From an uncultured bacterium (GTDB lineage: Bacteria > Patescibacteriota > Minisyncoccia > Moranbacterales > UBA2206): 32,441 bases of DNA. The DNA is taken from the NCBI GenBank assembly GCA_903841185.1, contig CAIMIV010000059.1, positions 1 to 32,441 on the forward strand. The letters run 5' to 3'. Both the position numbers and the translations under genes were made by a program. Position 1 is the first letter of the stretch, and every line of letters begins with the position of its first letter. Below, piece by piece: positions 7,363 to 13,895 of the stretch. A model generated the notes under the pieces. That model made no database searches and had not been told where the DNA came from. It saw nothing but the letters and a program-made list of their open reading frames with translations.

Positions 7363-7396
7363 AAAAAATAGCCCTCTTTGATGATGGCTATTTTTT
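7363..7396. terminator. Bidirectional terminator
   Basis: AAAAAATAGCC (7363-7373) pairs perfectly with GGCTATTTTTT (7386-7396). It has a T-run on both strands and lies between convergent genes. Confidence 0.8.
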
Positions 7397-7846
7397 AATT
7401 ATTTTCCAATACCCTCCCTTGTCCGGACCAATTCGTTTCAATAGACCTTTTTCTTTTAACACTTTCAAATTCCACTCCACACCTCTTCTGCTTAAGCCAA
7501 TTTTTTTCGCAATATCATCTTGAGTAACATTTTTATTTTCACTTATCAATGCCAGTATTTTCTCCACAGTTTTCTCCACAGTTTTCTGAGTATTTTCGTC
7601 ATTTTCAAGTCGCTCTCTAATGCTTTTTTTCTGCAAATCAGGTCTTGCAAAGGTGAGTGTAAACCAATGATCATCCGTCTCAATTATTGGATCTGCCATT
7701 TTATATTTTCTCAATGCCCGTCTAATTCGCAAAAACCCAGAACCACTTTTCTCAACCAAATCCATCCGTTGCATCAAACCAAAAAGTAGATTATTTCTCG
7801 AGAGACTTCTCTTGCCAATGTTTTCCAAAGTCATTCCTTTTACCAA
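7388..7846 (-). pseudogene. 5'-truncated AlbA_2/HATPase_c_4-type regulator
   Basis: C-terminal third of a protein like the full-length one at 9698-11092. It begins within the ATP-binding domain (GGLVKGMTLENIGKRSLSRNN, LLFGLMQRMDLVEKSGSGFLRI), followed by FARPDLQKKS, a TVEKTVEK linker and a winged-helix end (LGLSRRGVEWNLKVLKEKG). The last 20 residues are identical to the paralogue, and the DNA is nearly so. The AlbA_2 domain and most of the ATPase are missing; a stop lies just upstream of SGGL in this frame. A short product from ATG 7834 or TTG 7846 could still be made and bind DNA, but decay is more likely. Confidence 0.7.
7558..7587 (-). repeat. 12-base tandem repeat encoding TVEK linker
   Basis: Two and a half copies of a 12-base unit (TTCTCCACAGTT on the plus strand) encode TVEKTVEK between the ATPase and DNA-binding parts. 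The full-length paralogue has a different 12-base repeat at the same place. Confidence 0.65.
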
Positions 7847-8224
7847 TCCACCCGACTTTTATGGCAATATCGCTTGGCATAATTTTAAATTTCGAGTTTC
7901 GAATTCTGTTTAACAATTATCAATGCGTGAAGATACAAGGTACAAGAAACAATAATCAAACAAATCCCAAAATTCAATAACCAAACAGATAAACTCTTGA
8001 TTATTAGGGGATTATTTGAACCTTGCATCTTATTCAGCATCCGTATCCATTATCTAATAATACCTAATAAACACATAAAATACAATAGCCAGACAGCAAA
8101 GATACAAGGCGCAAGAAAACGAGAAGTAGCCAAAAAAAGGTAAAGGTATTCAAATTACAAACGCTTGATTATTGTGTTTTGGTGTTTGTGATTTGTTCGG
8201 TGTTTGTACCTTGGTGTTTGTATC
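7847..8224. repeat. Gene-free stretch with degenerate interspersed repeats
   Basis: No gene is seen. The stretch holds AT-rich filler of the type agatacaaggtacaag (7930-7946) and gatacaaggcgcaag (8101-8115). The reverse-oriented partner gtttgtaccttggtgtttg is at 8202-8220, so the two ends form a loose inverted repeat. Similar words recur at 8649-8675 and 9590-9615. Confidence 0.55.
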
Positions 8225-8605
8225 TTATTTGACGTTGGTGATTGTTGCTTTTCCTTCTATTTTGCTTATTATAGCTGATAGTATATTCTTTAGCTCTAAT
8301 GATTCTTGTTTGATTTCTTGCATCCGAGATTTCAATTCCGGATTAGCCTCCTCAATAAGATCCAGCCAATGCATTGCTTCCTTGGCTTCTTTTCTGGAAA
8401 TCTTCATTCGCATTATCAAATCTTTTTTGCCCAAGGAATCATTCGCTTCTCGATAATTTGCGCCAACAGAGCCAGCAGAGCCAACTGCTTGTCCTGATAG
8501 TCTGTTATTTATTGAATTTTTTGACAAAGAAGTGCACAACCGCACTACCCGCTTTGCAAATTCAGTTGTTCTTTCCTCTAAATCAAATTTATGTTTATTT
8601 TCCAT
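8225..8605 (-). CDS. Four-helix-bundle protein (S23/IVS type)
   Basis: 126 residues of the four-helix-bundle family first known from 23S rRNA intervening sequences. The family signature is clear: FAKRVVRLC, the first helix end SAGSVGANYREAND, then KKDLIMRMKISRKEAKEAMHWLDLI. Its molecular role is not established; members form pentamers and often stand alone in accessory DNA, as here. Residues 1-15 are polar and the start ATG at 8605 fits the family length. No ribosome-binding site is seen. The gene is bounded on both sides by degenerate repeat filler. Confidence 0.85.
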   Translation of the reverse strand: MENKHKFDLEERTTEFAKRVVRLCTSLSKNSINNRLSGQAVGSAGSVGANYREANDSLGKKDLIMRMKISRKEAKEAMHWLDLIEEANPELKSRMQEIKQESLELKNILSAIISKIEGKATITNVK

Positions 8606-8648
8606 ACATTTTTTTGATTATTGAATCTTGATGTTTGTTTCTTACTTG

Positions 8649-8675
8649 GTGTTTGTACCTTGTTTTTTGTATCTT
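8649..8675 (+). repeat. Degenerate GTTTGTACCTTG repeat
   Basis: The words gtttgtaccttg and tttgtatctt occur here, as at 8201-8226 and 9590-9615, and inverted at 7930-7946. Confidence 0.5.
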
Positions 8676-8688
8676 TTTTGCGTGTTTG

Positions 8689-8730
8689 CCCGCCTCGGCT
8701 TGACGAAGCGTCAGCCTGAGTCGAGACGGG
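8689..8730. repeat. 42-base palindromic element (family A), intergenic
   Basis: It begins CCCGCCTCGGCT and ends AGTCGAGACGGG, which pair with one mismatch and one G-T. A perfect inner hairpin TGACG-AAG-CGTCA sits between them. All 42 bases are identical to 29728-29769, 21 kb away. It lies just past the end of the hepT-like gene. Confidence 0.88.
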
Positions 8731-8736
8731 GGATTT

Positions 8737-9132
8737 TTACAGCTTTGCTTTTTCTTTTATTTTTTTCGATATAGCTTCCGCAACCTCCAAGTACATCGAC
8801 AATCTTCTGTATAATTCATTGGCCATCTCCTCTGAGTATGTGTGCACTGATAAATTCCTATCATCTGTCATACTCATGCATATCTCAATATCCGCATCAG
8901 ATATTTCCAATGTAGCACGAATTTCTCGAAAACAGGATTTGGGAGAACTGCATTCCACCCCCTCAATTTCCTTGAGGTACTTTTTTGCTACTTTCCACAA
9001 CAATTCAAAAGAAAATTCGTATCGCTGAATTGACGCATCCCTATTCAAATCAGAAAAAGGCGCCTCCAAAGCCCTCTTCCATACTCTCAACGCTTGTTCC
9101 AATTGAGCATATTTTTCTTCTAGATAATCCAT
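8737..9132 (-). CDS. hepT: HepT-like toxin / nucleotidyltransferase partner
   Basis: Helical protein of 131 residues of the HI0074/HepT group. It carries the segment ASIQRYEFSFELLWKVAKKYL and the motif R-x4-H-x-Y (Arg92, His97, Tyr99 in DRNLSVHTY), which in HepT toxins forms the HEPN RNase site. The gene overlaps the MntA-type nucleotidyltransferase gene upstream by 13 bases, the usual order and coupling of MntA/HepT modules, where the nucleotidyltransferase AMPylates the tyrosine to silence the toxin. Whether this HI0074-like branch acts as a toxin or as a substrate-binding subunit cannot be told from sequence. Confidence 0.85.
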   Translation of the reverse strand: MDYLEEKYAQLEQALRVWKRALEAPFSDLNRDASIQRYEFSFELLWKVAKKYLKEIEGVECSSPKSCFREIRATLEISDADIEICMSMTDDRNLSVHTYSEEMANELYRRLSMYLEVAEAISKKIKEKAKL

Positions 9133-9407
9133 ATTTTTAGACCATTCAACACGCGAGCGCGGAATGGGTCTTTAGTTTGATTAATGTCCACTACATCAAA
9201 TTTATAGGGCAACGTTGATTCTTCCAAATCATCCTTTATCCGATAGATTGCCTTTTCGATTTCCGGCCGCGTGCTCACAATCGCCAAATCCACATCCCCA
9301 AATTTTTCCTGATCCACGCTAGAGCCAAAAACAAAAACCCTCTCACCTGCCACCAGGTGCTTTTCCAAAATTTCTTTTATTCTCACAATATATTTTTCAT
9401 TCACCAT
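9120..9407 (-). CDS. mntA: MntA-type minimal nucleotidyltransferase (antitoxin)
   Basis: 95 residues of the minimal nucleotidyltransferase fold. The active site reads FGSS (Gly28-Ser29) followed after eight residues by D-V-D (Asp38, Asp40), a slightly shorter loop than the usual GS-x9/10-DxD. The third acidic strand is KFDVVDI. As the upstream partner of the HepT-like gene it would be the antitoxin that adds AMP to the partner's tyrosine. The start ATG at 9407 has no ribosome-binding site; an AT-rich repeat region lies upstream. Confidence 0.85.
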   Translation of the reverse strand: MVNEKYIVRIKEILEKHLVAGERVFVFGSSVDQEKFGDVDLAIVSTRPEIEKAIYRIKDDLEESTLPYKFDVVDINQTKDPFRARVLNGLKIWII

Positions 9408-9697
9408 AATAAGCTAATCTTAGCCTAAAAAAGAAAAAAAAGCAACCAGATAATTTATTATTCATTTATAGCATGCAGCATGTAATTGAAAATTTAAATC
9501 ACTGGAAATTCATTGAAAATTAGTCATTGGTTATTGAAAATTGCCATGACTGAGTTTTATTTGTCATTTGGATTTTGGATTTTGTTTGATGTTTGTACCT
9601 TGGTTATTGTATCTTTCAAACTATTCAAAATTAATTCAAACCATCCTCAATCACTCTCCCATTATATTACATTCTCCCTATTCTGTCATTCAGAGCT
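9408..9697. repeat. Gene-free stretch with copies of dispersed repeats
   Basis: No gene is seen. It holds ATAGCATGCAGCATGTAA (9468-9485), whose complement recurs exactly at 18174-18191; the words ttggttattgaaaatt (9526-9541, also 18142-18157); and gtttgtaccttgg (9590-9602). It therefore looks like a graveyard of small repeats. Confidence 0.55.
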
Positions 9698-11092
9698 CTA
9701 TTTTTTAATTATTTTCCAATACCCGCCCTTGTCTGGACCAATTCGTTTCAATAGACCTTTTTCTTTTAACACAACTATATTATTTCTGATATTTTTTTCA
9801 TTAATGCCAACTTTTGCACTCAACTCTTTTTGCGTAATATTTTGATTTTTTTCTATCTCAATAATTATTTTTCTTTGATTATCAGTCAATTTTTCTAGGT
9901 CTTTTTCTAGGTCTTTTTCTAGGTCTTTTTCAGTCACCTTTTCGTATTCCGTTCTTCTTTGCTCAACGCTCATTTTTTGCAAATCAGGTCTTTCAAAAGA
10001 AATACCAAAATAAACATCGCTAACATCAATAATGGGATGTGGCAAAAGATATTTTTCCATCATCTCATTAATTCTCATTAAACCAGAACCAATTTTTTCG
10101 ACAAGATCCATTCTCTGCATCAAGCCAAATAGCAAATTGTTTCGTGGATAACTCTTCTTATACAAATCTTCGACTTTGATGTTTCCAATTAATCTCCCTG
10201 GATTATCGATTACCACCCTGTCGGAAAATATACTAATCTGAATACTAGCGGTTGAAAAATAATCACGATGAGCAATGGCATTTAGCAATGCCTCCCTCAA
10301 TGCTTTTTCTGGTAATTCCAATATTTCTTCTCGAGGCCCACCCTTTATGATAAATTCCGTGTTCAGCTTTGAACGTAAATAATTCATAGCACTTTCATAA
10401 TTACTAAACAAATCTCCATCAAATTCCTTGGTATCAATGATTTTTGTCTTAGTTTTACCCATGAAAAGAGCACAGATTATAGTGGCACTGCGGGCAATTC
10501 TTGTCGCTTTTTTACAAAACAACAAAGCACCTGCGTTTTTTATTGTTTCTCCGCTTAATAAGTCTAAATTTTTCAAGATGTCTTTACGACTCAGTTTGGT
10601 TTTGATGTTCATCCTGGACAAAAAATTTTCATAAGCGCTCTCATTAAAATCCCTATCAAAGCTAAATTTCTGATTCGGTGCCTCATCAAAAAGAACTAGT
10701 CCTTCCTTTTGAAAAAATTCCTTAATTTCATTTCTCGTGAGTTGCTGACTATTGGCTCCTTGGCGCAAATAGAACTTTCCCCCGATTGAATAGGGTTTTT
10801 CCTTGCCCTCCGGCACATCGATAACCAAGATATCCTCCATTTCTTGCAAGTGGATGGTCATTTTTGGATCAAGATTTCTGCCGATGGTTTGAATTTCTGA
10901 CTTCAAGCTGTTGCTGATTTTAATTCCTTTTTTCTTTCCAGTATCAGTTATGCCAATGAATATCTTTCCGCCAGAAGCATTGGTAAAAGCACACATCTCT
11001 TTAGCGATGGAATTACTATAAGCCTCTTTGAATTCAATATTATATCCTTCCCCTTGGCTGATGTGGAATTCTAATTCTTTTTTTGTAAGCAT
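9698..11092 (-). CDS. AlbA_2-domain/HATPase_c_4 regulator with winged helix
   Basis: Full-length 464-residue member of the 'RecG-like/AlbA_2' family, found widely as putative transcription regulators or defence-associated proteins. About residues 15-125 are the AlbA_2 (Schlafen-related) domain: EFKEAYSNSIAKEMCAFTN, ASGGKIFIGITDTG, KPYSIGGKFYLRQGANS. Residues 250-370 are the HATPase_c_4 part: LPEKALREALLNAIAHRDY, VVIDNPGRLIG, NNLLFGLMQRMDLVEKIGSGLMRI. A linker of DLEK repeats leads to a C-terminal winged helix (ITQKELSAKVGINEKNIRNNIVVLKEKG). A truncated paralogue lies at 7388-7846. A perfect 12-bp inverted repeat at 11134-11163 sits in front of the gene and may be its operator. Confidence 0.85.
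   Translation of the reverse strand: MLTKKELEFHISQGEGYNIEFKEAYSNSIAKEMCAFTNASGGKIFIGITDTGKKKGIKISNSLKSEIQTIGRNLDPKMTIHLQEMEDILVIDVPEGKEKPYSIGGKFYLRQGANSQQLTRNEIKEFFQKEGLVLFDEAPNQKFSFDRDFNESAYENFLSRMNIKTKLSRKDILKNLDLLSGETIKNAGALLFCKKATRIARSATIICALFMGKTKTKIIDTKEFDGDLFSNYESAMNYLRSKLNTEFIIKGGPREEILELPEKALREALLNAIAHRDYFSTASIQISIFSDRVVIDNPGRLIGNIKVEDLYKKSYPRNNLLFGLMQRMDLVEKIGSGLMRINEMMEKYLLPHPIIDVSDVYFGISFERPDLQKMSVEQRRTEYEKVTEKDLEKDLEKDLEKLTDNQRKIIIEIEKNQNITQKELSAKVGINEKNIRNNIVVLKEKGLLKRIGPDKGGYWKIIKK
9890..9931 (-). repeat. 12-base tandem repeat encoding DLEK linker
   Basis: About three and a half copies of CTTTTTCTAGGT (plus strand) encode EKDLEKDLEKDLEK. Copy number can change by slippage without loss of frame, so linker length is probably variable between strains. 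Confidence 0.8.
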
Positions 11093-11133
11093 GTTTTTGA
11101 ATATAACAATTATGCAAGCCTAGAAAGACTTTT

Positions 11134-11163
11134 TTTAATTATGGCAAATTCGCCATAATTAAA
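11134..11163. promoter_or_regulatory. Perfect inverted repeat before the AlbA_2 gene
   Basis: TTTAATTATGGC (11134-11145) and GCCATAATTAAA (11152-11163) are perfect complements around AAATTC. It lies between the stop of the unknown gene at 11173 and the start of the AlbA_2 gene at 11092. The T-run is on the wrong side for a minus-strand terminator, so an operator for the downstream regulator is a better guess. Confidence 0.55.
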
Positions 11164-11172
11164 TTTTGAAAT

Positions 11173-12039
11173 TTAATCTTTATTTGACACCACATTCACT
11201 TCCTTCAACTCATTGAAATCCCTCCACTCGATTAAATTGGTTTCTGAGAGAGTTTTTTCAGCCTCCTTGCCTTTCAAGTAATAATTCCAGCCAATATCGT
11301 AGCGAGGAATGGTCAGCGAGAAAAATTCCTTAATGAAGTATAGCTCATTATCACTGCCATACAGGAACAAAAATGATTTTATTGGCTTTGTTTTATTTAT
11401 TAGGCTAAAACCGAAAATAAATTTGGAGTTTGTTTCGCGACCACCCGATGATCCACCTCCACCTTTTCGAAAAACTTTTTTACCATCCCCTTGCCAAACA
11501 AAAATATTGTCATATGGATTTCGCCAATCCACATGATTCAAAGGAGATGGCAAATTATAATATCTCTTTCTGTTAATTTCTACGCGTGGCTTGAAAAGCT
11601 TTTCATGATTTTTATATTTTTTTAATATTCTTTCCTTATATCTAGGCTCTAATTCATTTTTAATAATATAATCATCCAATTCATTTTTCATTTTTTCTTT
11701 TTTCCAAAGGGCTGTGTATTTATCCAGCCATTTTGCGTATAATTCATTGCCCTCACGATGACCAAATTCAATAAAAAAATATTTATACAAAAGTTCCATG
11801 TACCGAGATTGGATTGGCACCTGTGTTTTTTCAACGTATTTCTTATTATTCCAGAATTTTGGATCGAGATTATTAATAATGACAGTAATGGTGTATGGAT
11901 TTTTATTTTTCAATTCTTGAGCGATTGCTTTGTGGTCATTGGGCACATCAAAAGCATGTTCAGATATCGAAAAAATTTCCGAATCATATTCTTGACTCAG
12001 CTTGGATTTATTAATTTTAATATTTTTATTAACTGCCAT
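11173..12039 (-). CDS. Hypothetical protein, not recognised
   Basis: 288 residues that I cannot place in a family. The first 110 residues are mixed alpha/beta (YTITVIINNLDPKFWNNKKYVEK), then a strongly charged helical part (KEKMKNELDDYIIKNELEPRYKERILKKYKNHEK), then a Trp/Tyr-rich part (NHVDWRNPYDNIFVWQGDGKKVF) with a glycine-rich turn (RKGGGGSSGGRE) and a beta-rich end. No signal peptide or membrane segment is seen. Its end (LIEWRDFNELKEV) resembles the end of the DUF1016 fragment at 13106 (HIQWKDFMKLKEL), and both genes have the same promoter-operator block, so the two loci share ancestry at both ends. It stands in an island of toxin- and defence-like genes. Confidence 0.6.
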   Translation of the reverse strand: MAVNKNIKINKSKLSQEYDSEIFSISEHAFDVPNDHKAIAQELKNKNPYTITVIINNLDPKFWNNKKYVEKTQVPIQSRYMELLYKYFFIEFGHREGNELYAKWLDKYTALWKKEKMKNELDDYIIKNELEPRYKERILKKYKNHEKLFKPRVEINRKRYYNLPSPLNHVDWRNPYDNIFVWQGDGKKVFRKGGGGSSGGRETNSKFIFGFSLINKTKPIKSFLFLYGSDNELYFIKEFFSLTIPRYDIGWNYYLKGKEAEKTLSETNLIEWRDFNELKEVNVVSNKD

Positions 12040-12068
12040 ATTAGTGGATCAATTGTTATGATGATGAT

Positions 12069-12102
12069 ATTATATCACTATATGCAAAAATTGTCCAATT
12101 TT
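12069..12102 (-). promoter_or_regulatory. Promoter with overlapping palindromic operator, copy 1
   Basis: On the minus strand TGGACA (12097-12092), 17 bases and TATAAT (12074-12069) face the unknown gene at 11173-12039. The perfect palindrome AAAATTG-TC-CAATTTT (12087-12102) covers the -35 box. The same block recurs at 13515-13548 before the DUF1016 fragment. Confidence 0.68.
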
Positions 12103-12121
12103 GTTATCAAGCTTTCCAATA

Positions 12122-12150
12122 TTGACAATTCCACAATAATCACATATAAT
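12122..12150 (+). promoter_or_regulatory. Consensus promoter of small gene at 12174
   Basis: TTGACA (12122-12127), 17 bases and TATAAT (12145-12150): both boxes perfect. Transcription would start near 12157, giving a leader of about 17 bases without Shine-Dalgarno. It is divergent from the operator-controlled promoter at 12069-12102. Confidence 0.75.
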
Positions 12151-12173
12151 AAAGAATCGCTAAACGCAACATT

Positions 12174-12377
12174 ATGTTAAAAAAAATAATTTCAAAATTT
12201 TCAAATAAGAAAAATGTTCCCAAGAAAGGGGTCAATTTTTTCGATTTATCTCAAATTGAAAAAGAAAAAATAATAAAGAAGGCCGCGGAACTCTCATCTC
12301 AGGATCAAAAAAAGATGCTCAAGGAATATGAGCGCAAATTTGGCGAACTTCAAACCAACTCTTGCAAATATTTGTAG
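12174..12377 (+). CDS. Small charged helical protein, unknown
   Basis: 67 residues, lysine-rich, predicted helical (FFDLSQIEKEKIIKKAAELSSQDQKKMLKEYERKF). No family is recognised; similar short lysine-rich proteins are common in CPR genomes. The perfect promoter directly upstream makes it a believable gene in spite of its size. Its stop codon TAG lies inside the REP palindrome at 12374-12392, so the original 3' end may have been replaced when the REP arrived. Confidence 0.6.
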   Translation: MLKKIISKFSNKKNVPKKGVNFFDLSQIEKEKIIKKAAELSSQDQKKMLKEYERKFGELQTNSCKYL

Positions 12378-12392
12378 GGGTTTCACCCCTAC
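12374..12392. repeat. REP palindrome copy 1
   Basis: GTAGGGGTTTCACCCCTAC, with arms GTAGGGGT/ACCCCTAC around TTC. It is identical to 12840-12858 and 13053-13071. It supplies the stop codon of the small gene upstream and lies four bases from the end of the convergent RAYT gene. Confidence 0.9.
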
Positions 12393-12396
12393 GAGT

Positions 12397-13038
12397 TTAT
12401 TCATCTTCCAATAAATATCGTCCAAGCTCCTTTCTATGGCGTGCTATCTCTTTTGTATTAACAGCAACAAATTCTTCATAATCACCCTCGTCTTTAAATT
12501 GACTCAAAATTACAGCTGGACTACAAAACTCATCCGCACCATTATTCAAGTAATTTTTAAAGCTAGATATAAATATTTTTGACTTGTGAATGATATTATT
12601 GCCATTAACATATGCTGACAAATATAACAAATAATCGTTAGTATCTACATGTACGGCCTTAAATCTTCCCTGAAATAATGACCCGCTTCTTCTATACTTA
12701 TGATTAAAGTACCCGGTGTATCCACCACCAATGCGCTTCATAAATTCTGATACGCCACCATCACTTAACTGCTTTAATATGAAATGAAAATGATTTGGAA
12801 GTAAATTATAGGCAACTATCTCAACCAACGCCCCATCATGTAGGGGTTTCACCCCTACATCACTCACTCTGTTTTTTATATACAGACTGATGATGGGCTC
12901 TATTTGATTAAATTCCTTTATTGATTTGAGAAACCTTGAATAATCATGCCTATCTGCAAAAATATTTCGCTTATCTACCCCACGGTTAAATACGTGGTAA
13001 TATTCTCCATTCACAAATTTAAAAGAAAAATTGCCCAT
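12397..13038 (-). CDS. REP-associated tyrosine transposase (RAYT)
   Basis: 213-residue single-strand transposase of the Y1/IS200-like superfamily, RAYT branch. It carries the N-terminal GEYYHVFNRGVDKRNIFADRHDY motif, the metal-binding HUH as NHFHF (His83, His85), and GGYTGYFNHKYRRSGSLFQGRFKA with the catalytic tyrosine (Tyr107 by position). RAYTs act on REP palindromes, and three identical 19-base palindromes lie here: one before the gene, one after it and one within it. The internal copy encodes VGVKPLH (residues 61-67) in an extra loop between KNRVS and LVEIVAYNLLP, where other family members read straight through. All catalytic motifs are intact, so it may be active in spite of the insert. 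No ribosome-binding site is seen. Confidence 0.92.
   Translation of the reverse strand: MGNFSFKFVNGEYYHVFNRGVDKRNIFADRHDYSRFLKSIKEFNQIEPIISLYIKNRVSDVGVKPLHDGALVEIVAYNLLPNHFHFILKQLSDGGVSEFMKRIGGGYTGYFNHKYRRSGSLFQGRFKAVHVDTNDYLLYLSAYVNGNNIIHKSKIFISSFKNYLNNGADEFCSPAVILSQFKDEGDYEEFVAVNTKEIARHRKELGRYLLEDE
12840..12858. repeat. REP palindrome copy 2, inside the RAYT gene
   Basis: Identical 19-base palindrome inside the coding region. Together with its flanks it adds about 11 codons in frame, between the N-terminal part and the HUH strand. Confidence 0.92.
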
Positions 13039-13052
13039 TTATTTTTTATTTT

Positions 13053-13071
13053 GTAGGGGTTTCACCCCTAC
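13053..13071. repeat. REP palindrome copy 3
   Basis: Identical to the other two copies; it lies 15 bases upstream of the RAYT start codon. A folded REP in the leader could influence RAYT translation. Confidence 0.9.
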
Positions 13072-13105
13072 ATTATTTATTAACTATTTCTAAAAATTAC
13101 TTTTT

Positions 13106-13486
13106 TCATAGCATTATCAATTCTTTCAATTTCATAAAATCCTTCCACTGGATATGCCCCCAAGGTATTTGTCCCACAGCTTGTGGGACTATTTCTTGCT
13201 TACCAAAAAACTGAAAGAAATTTTTCATATAAAACAATTTGGTACGAGAAAAACCACTCAGGTCCGGAAATGACGTTTTGAGATCAAATTCAATCTGCCC
13301 AATCAAATCATCGCCCCAATTAGAGTTTTTTTGCTTTTCTGCAATTTGCCCGCCAATATGATAGTAAAGATTGATTAGCTCGCTATTTACACTCCTAACA
13401 ACTCTATTTCTAGCCTGTTGGATGCTCTGTTTTATTTGGCTTATAAAAACTTGATAATCTTTTGTAACTAAAAAATCATTAGACAT
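13106..13486 (-). pseudogene. DUF1016 (YhcG) N-terminal domain, truncated chimera
   Basis: 126 residues. Up to about residue 110 this is the DUF1016 N-terminal domain found in YhcG-type nucleases: FISQIKQSIQQARNRVVRSVNSELINLYYHIGGQIAEKQ, WGDDLIGQIEFDLKTSFPDLSGFSRTKLFYMKNFF and VGQIPWGH. A complete protein continues into a PD-(D/E)xK nuclease domain, which is absent. After WGH the chain turns into IQWKDFMKLKELIML, which looks like the end of the unknown protein at 11173 (IEWRDFNELKEVNVV). The 5' end also carries the same promoter-operator block as that gene. So the piece looks like a DUF1016 N-terminus captured between the two ends of another cassette. A short DNA-binding or decoy protein may still be made. 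Confidence 0.7.
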
Positions 13487-13514
13487 ATTAGTGAATAAAA
13501 ATTATTATAATGAT

Positions 13515-13548
13515 ATTATATCACTACATGCAAAAATTGTCCAATTTT
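13515..13548 (-). promoter_or_regulatory. Promoter with overlapping palindromic operator, copy 2
   Basis: TGGACA (13543-13538), 17 bases and TATAAT (13520-13515) on the minus strand, with the palindrome AAAATTGTCCAATTTT at 13533-13548. It is nearly the same as the block at 12069-12102 and stands at almost the same distance from the start codon (28 against 29 bases). Confidence 0.68.
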
Positions 13549-13556
13549 ATAGCTTA

Positions 13557-13767
13557 GCACTACGCTAGTGCGGAATAAAACATTTCCTCGCCCACAGCGA
13601 AGTGCGTTTCTAAATTTCAGCGCGAGAGCGTTAAGAAATTACCTACCAACACTCCTTTTAGCATTTATGGGAATTTTAGCGAAATAAGCTAGAAATTTAG
13701 ACAGCACGAGCCTGGGCAGCAGTTTCTTTTTGCCACTTTCTTTGCTGCCAAAGAAAATGGCGAACCA
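13557..13767 (+). repeat. Structured intergenic element, copy 1 (candidate RNA or folded MITE)
   Basis: It consists of several hairpins in a row: a 5' hairpin GCACTA-CGC-TAGTGC (13557-13571); an outer stem GTTTCTAAATTTCAGC (13606-13621) with GCTAGAAATTTAGAC (13688-13702); an inner stem CGTTAAGAAATT.CC (13629-13643) with GGGAATTTTAGCG (13669-13681); and a 3' hairpin GCCACTTTCTTTG/CAAAGAAAATGGC (13732-13761), then GCGAACC. The core from CGTTAAGAAATT to TTTTAGCGAA is almost identical to 20105-20160, while the outer and 3' stems differ in sequence but still pair. The rest of the gene-free stretch 13487-13895 holds a promoter block, a family A palindrome and no gene. Confidence 0.7.
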
Positions 13768-13791
13768 TAATTTGTTGAGATTTTAGATTTG

Positions 13792-13836
13792 CCCACCTCG
13801 GATCGGCAAGTGGTCTCCTCCACGAGTCGAGACGGG
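13792..13836. repeat. 45-base palindromic element (family A), intergenic
   Basis: It begins CCCACCTCGGATCG and ends CGAGTCGAGACGGG, with an inner GTGG-TCTCCT-CCAC hairpin. Outer arms are shared with 4868, 8689 and 29728, and the centre differs. It lies before the cysteine-rich gene at 13896, between the structured repeat and the probable promoter region (a TATACT box at about 13865). Confidence 0.75.
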
Positions 13837-13895
13837 AGATTTAGACCTATGGTCTGTTTCGTGCTATACTGAGGCTAGAAAAATAAAAATCTTTT

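Noticed and set aside
12374-13071. CRISPR array
   Set aside because: The three 19-base repeats are palindromic, unevenly spaced and one lies inside a gene; no cas genes are present.
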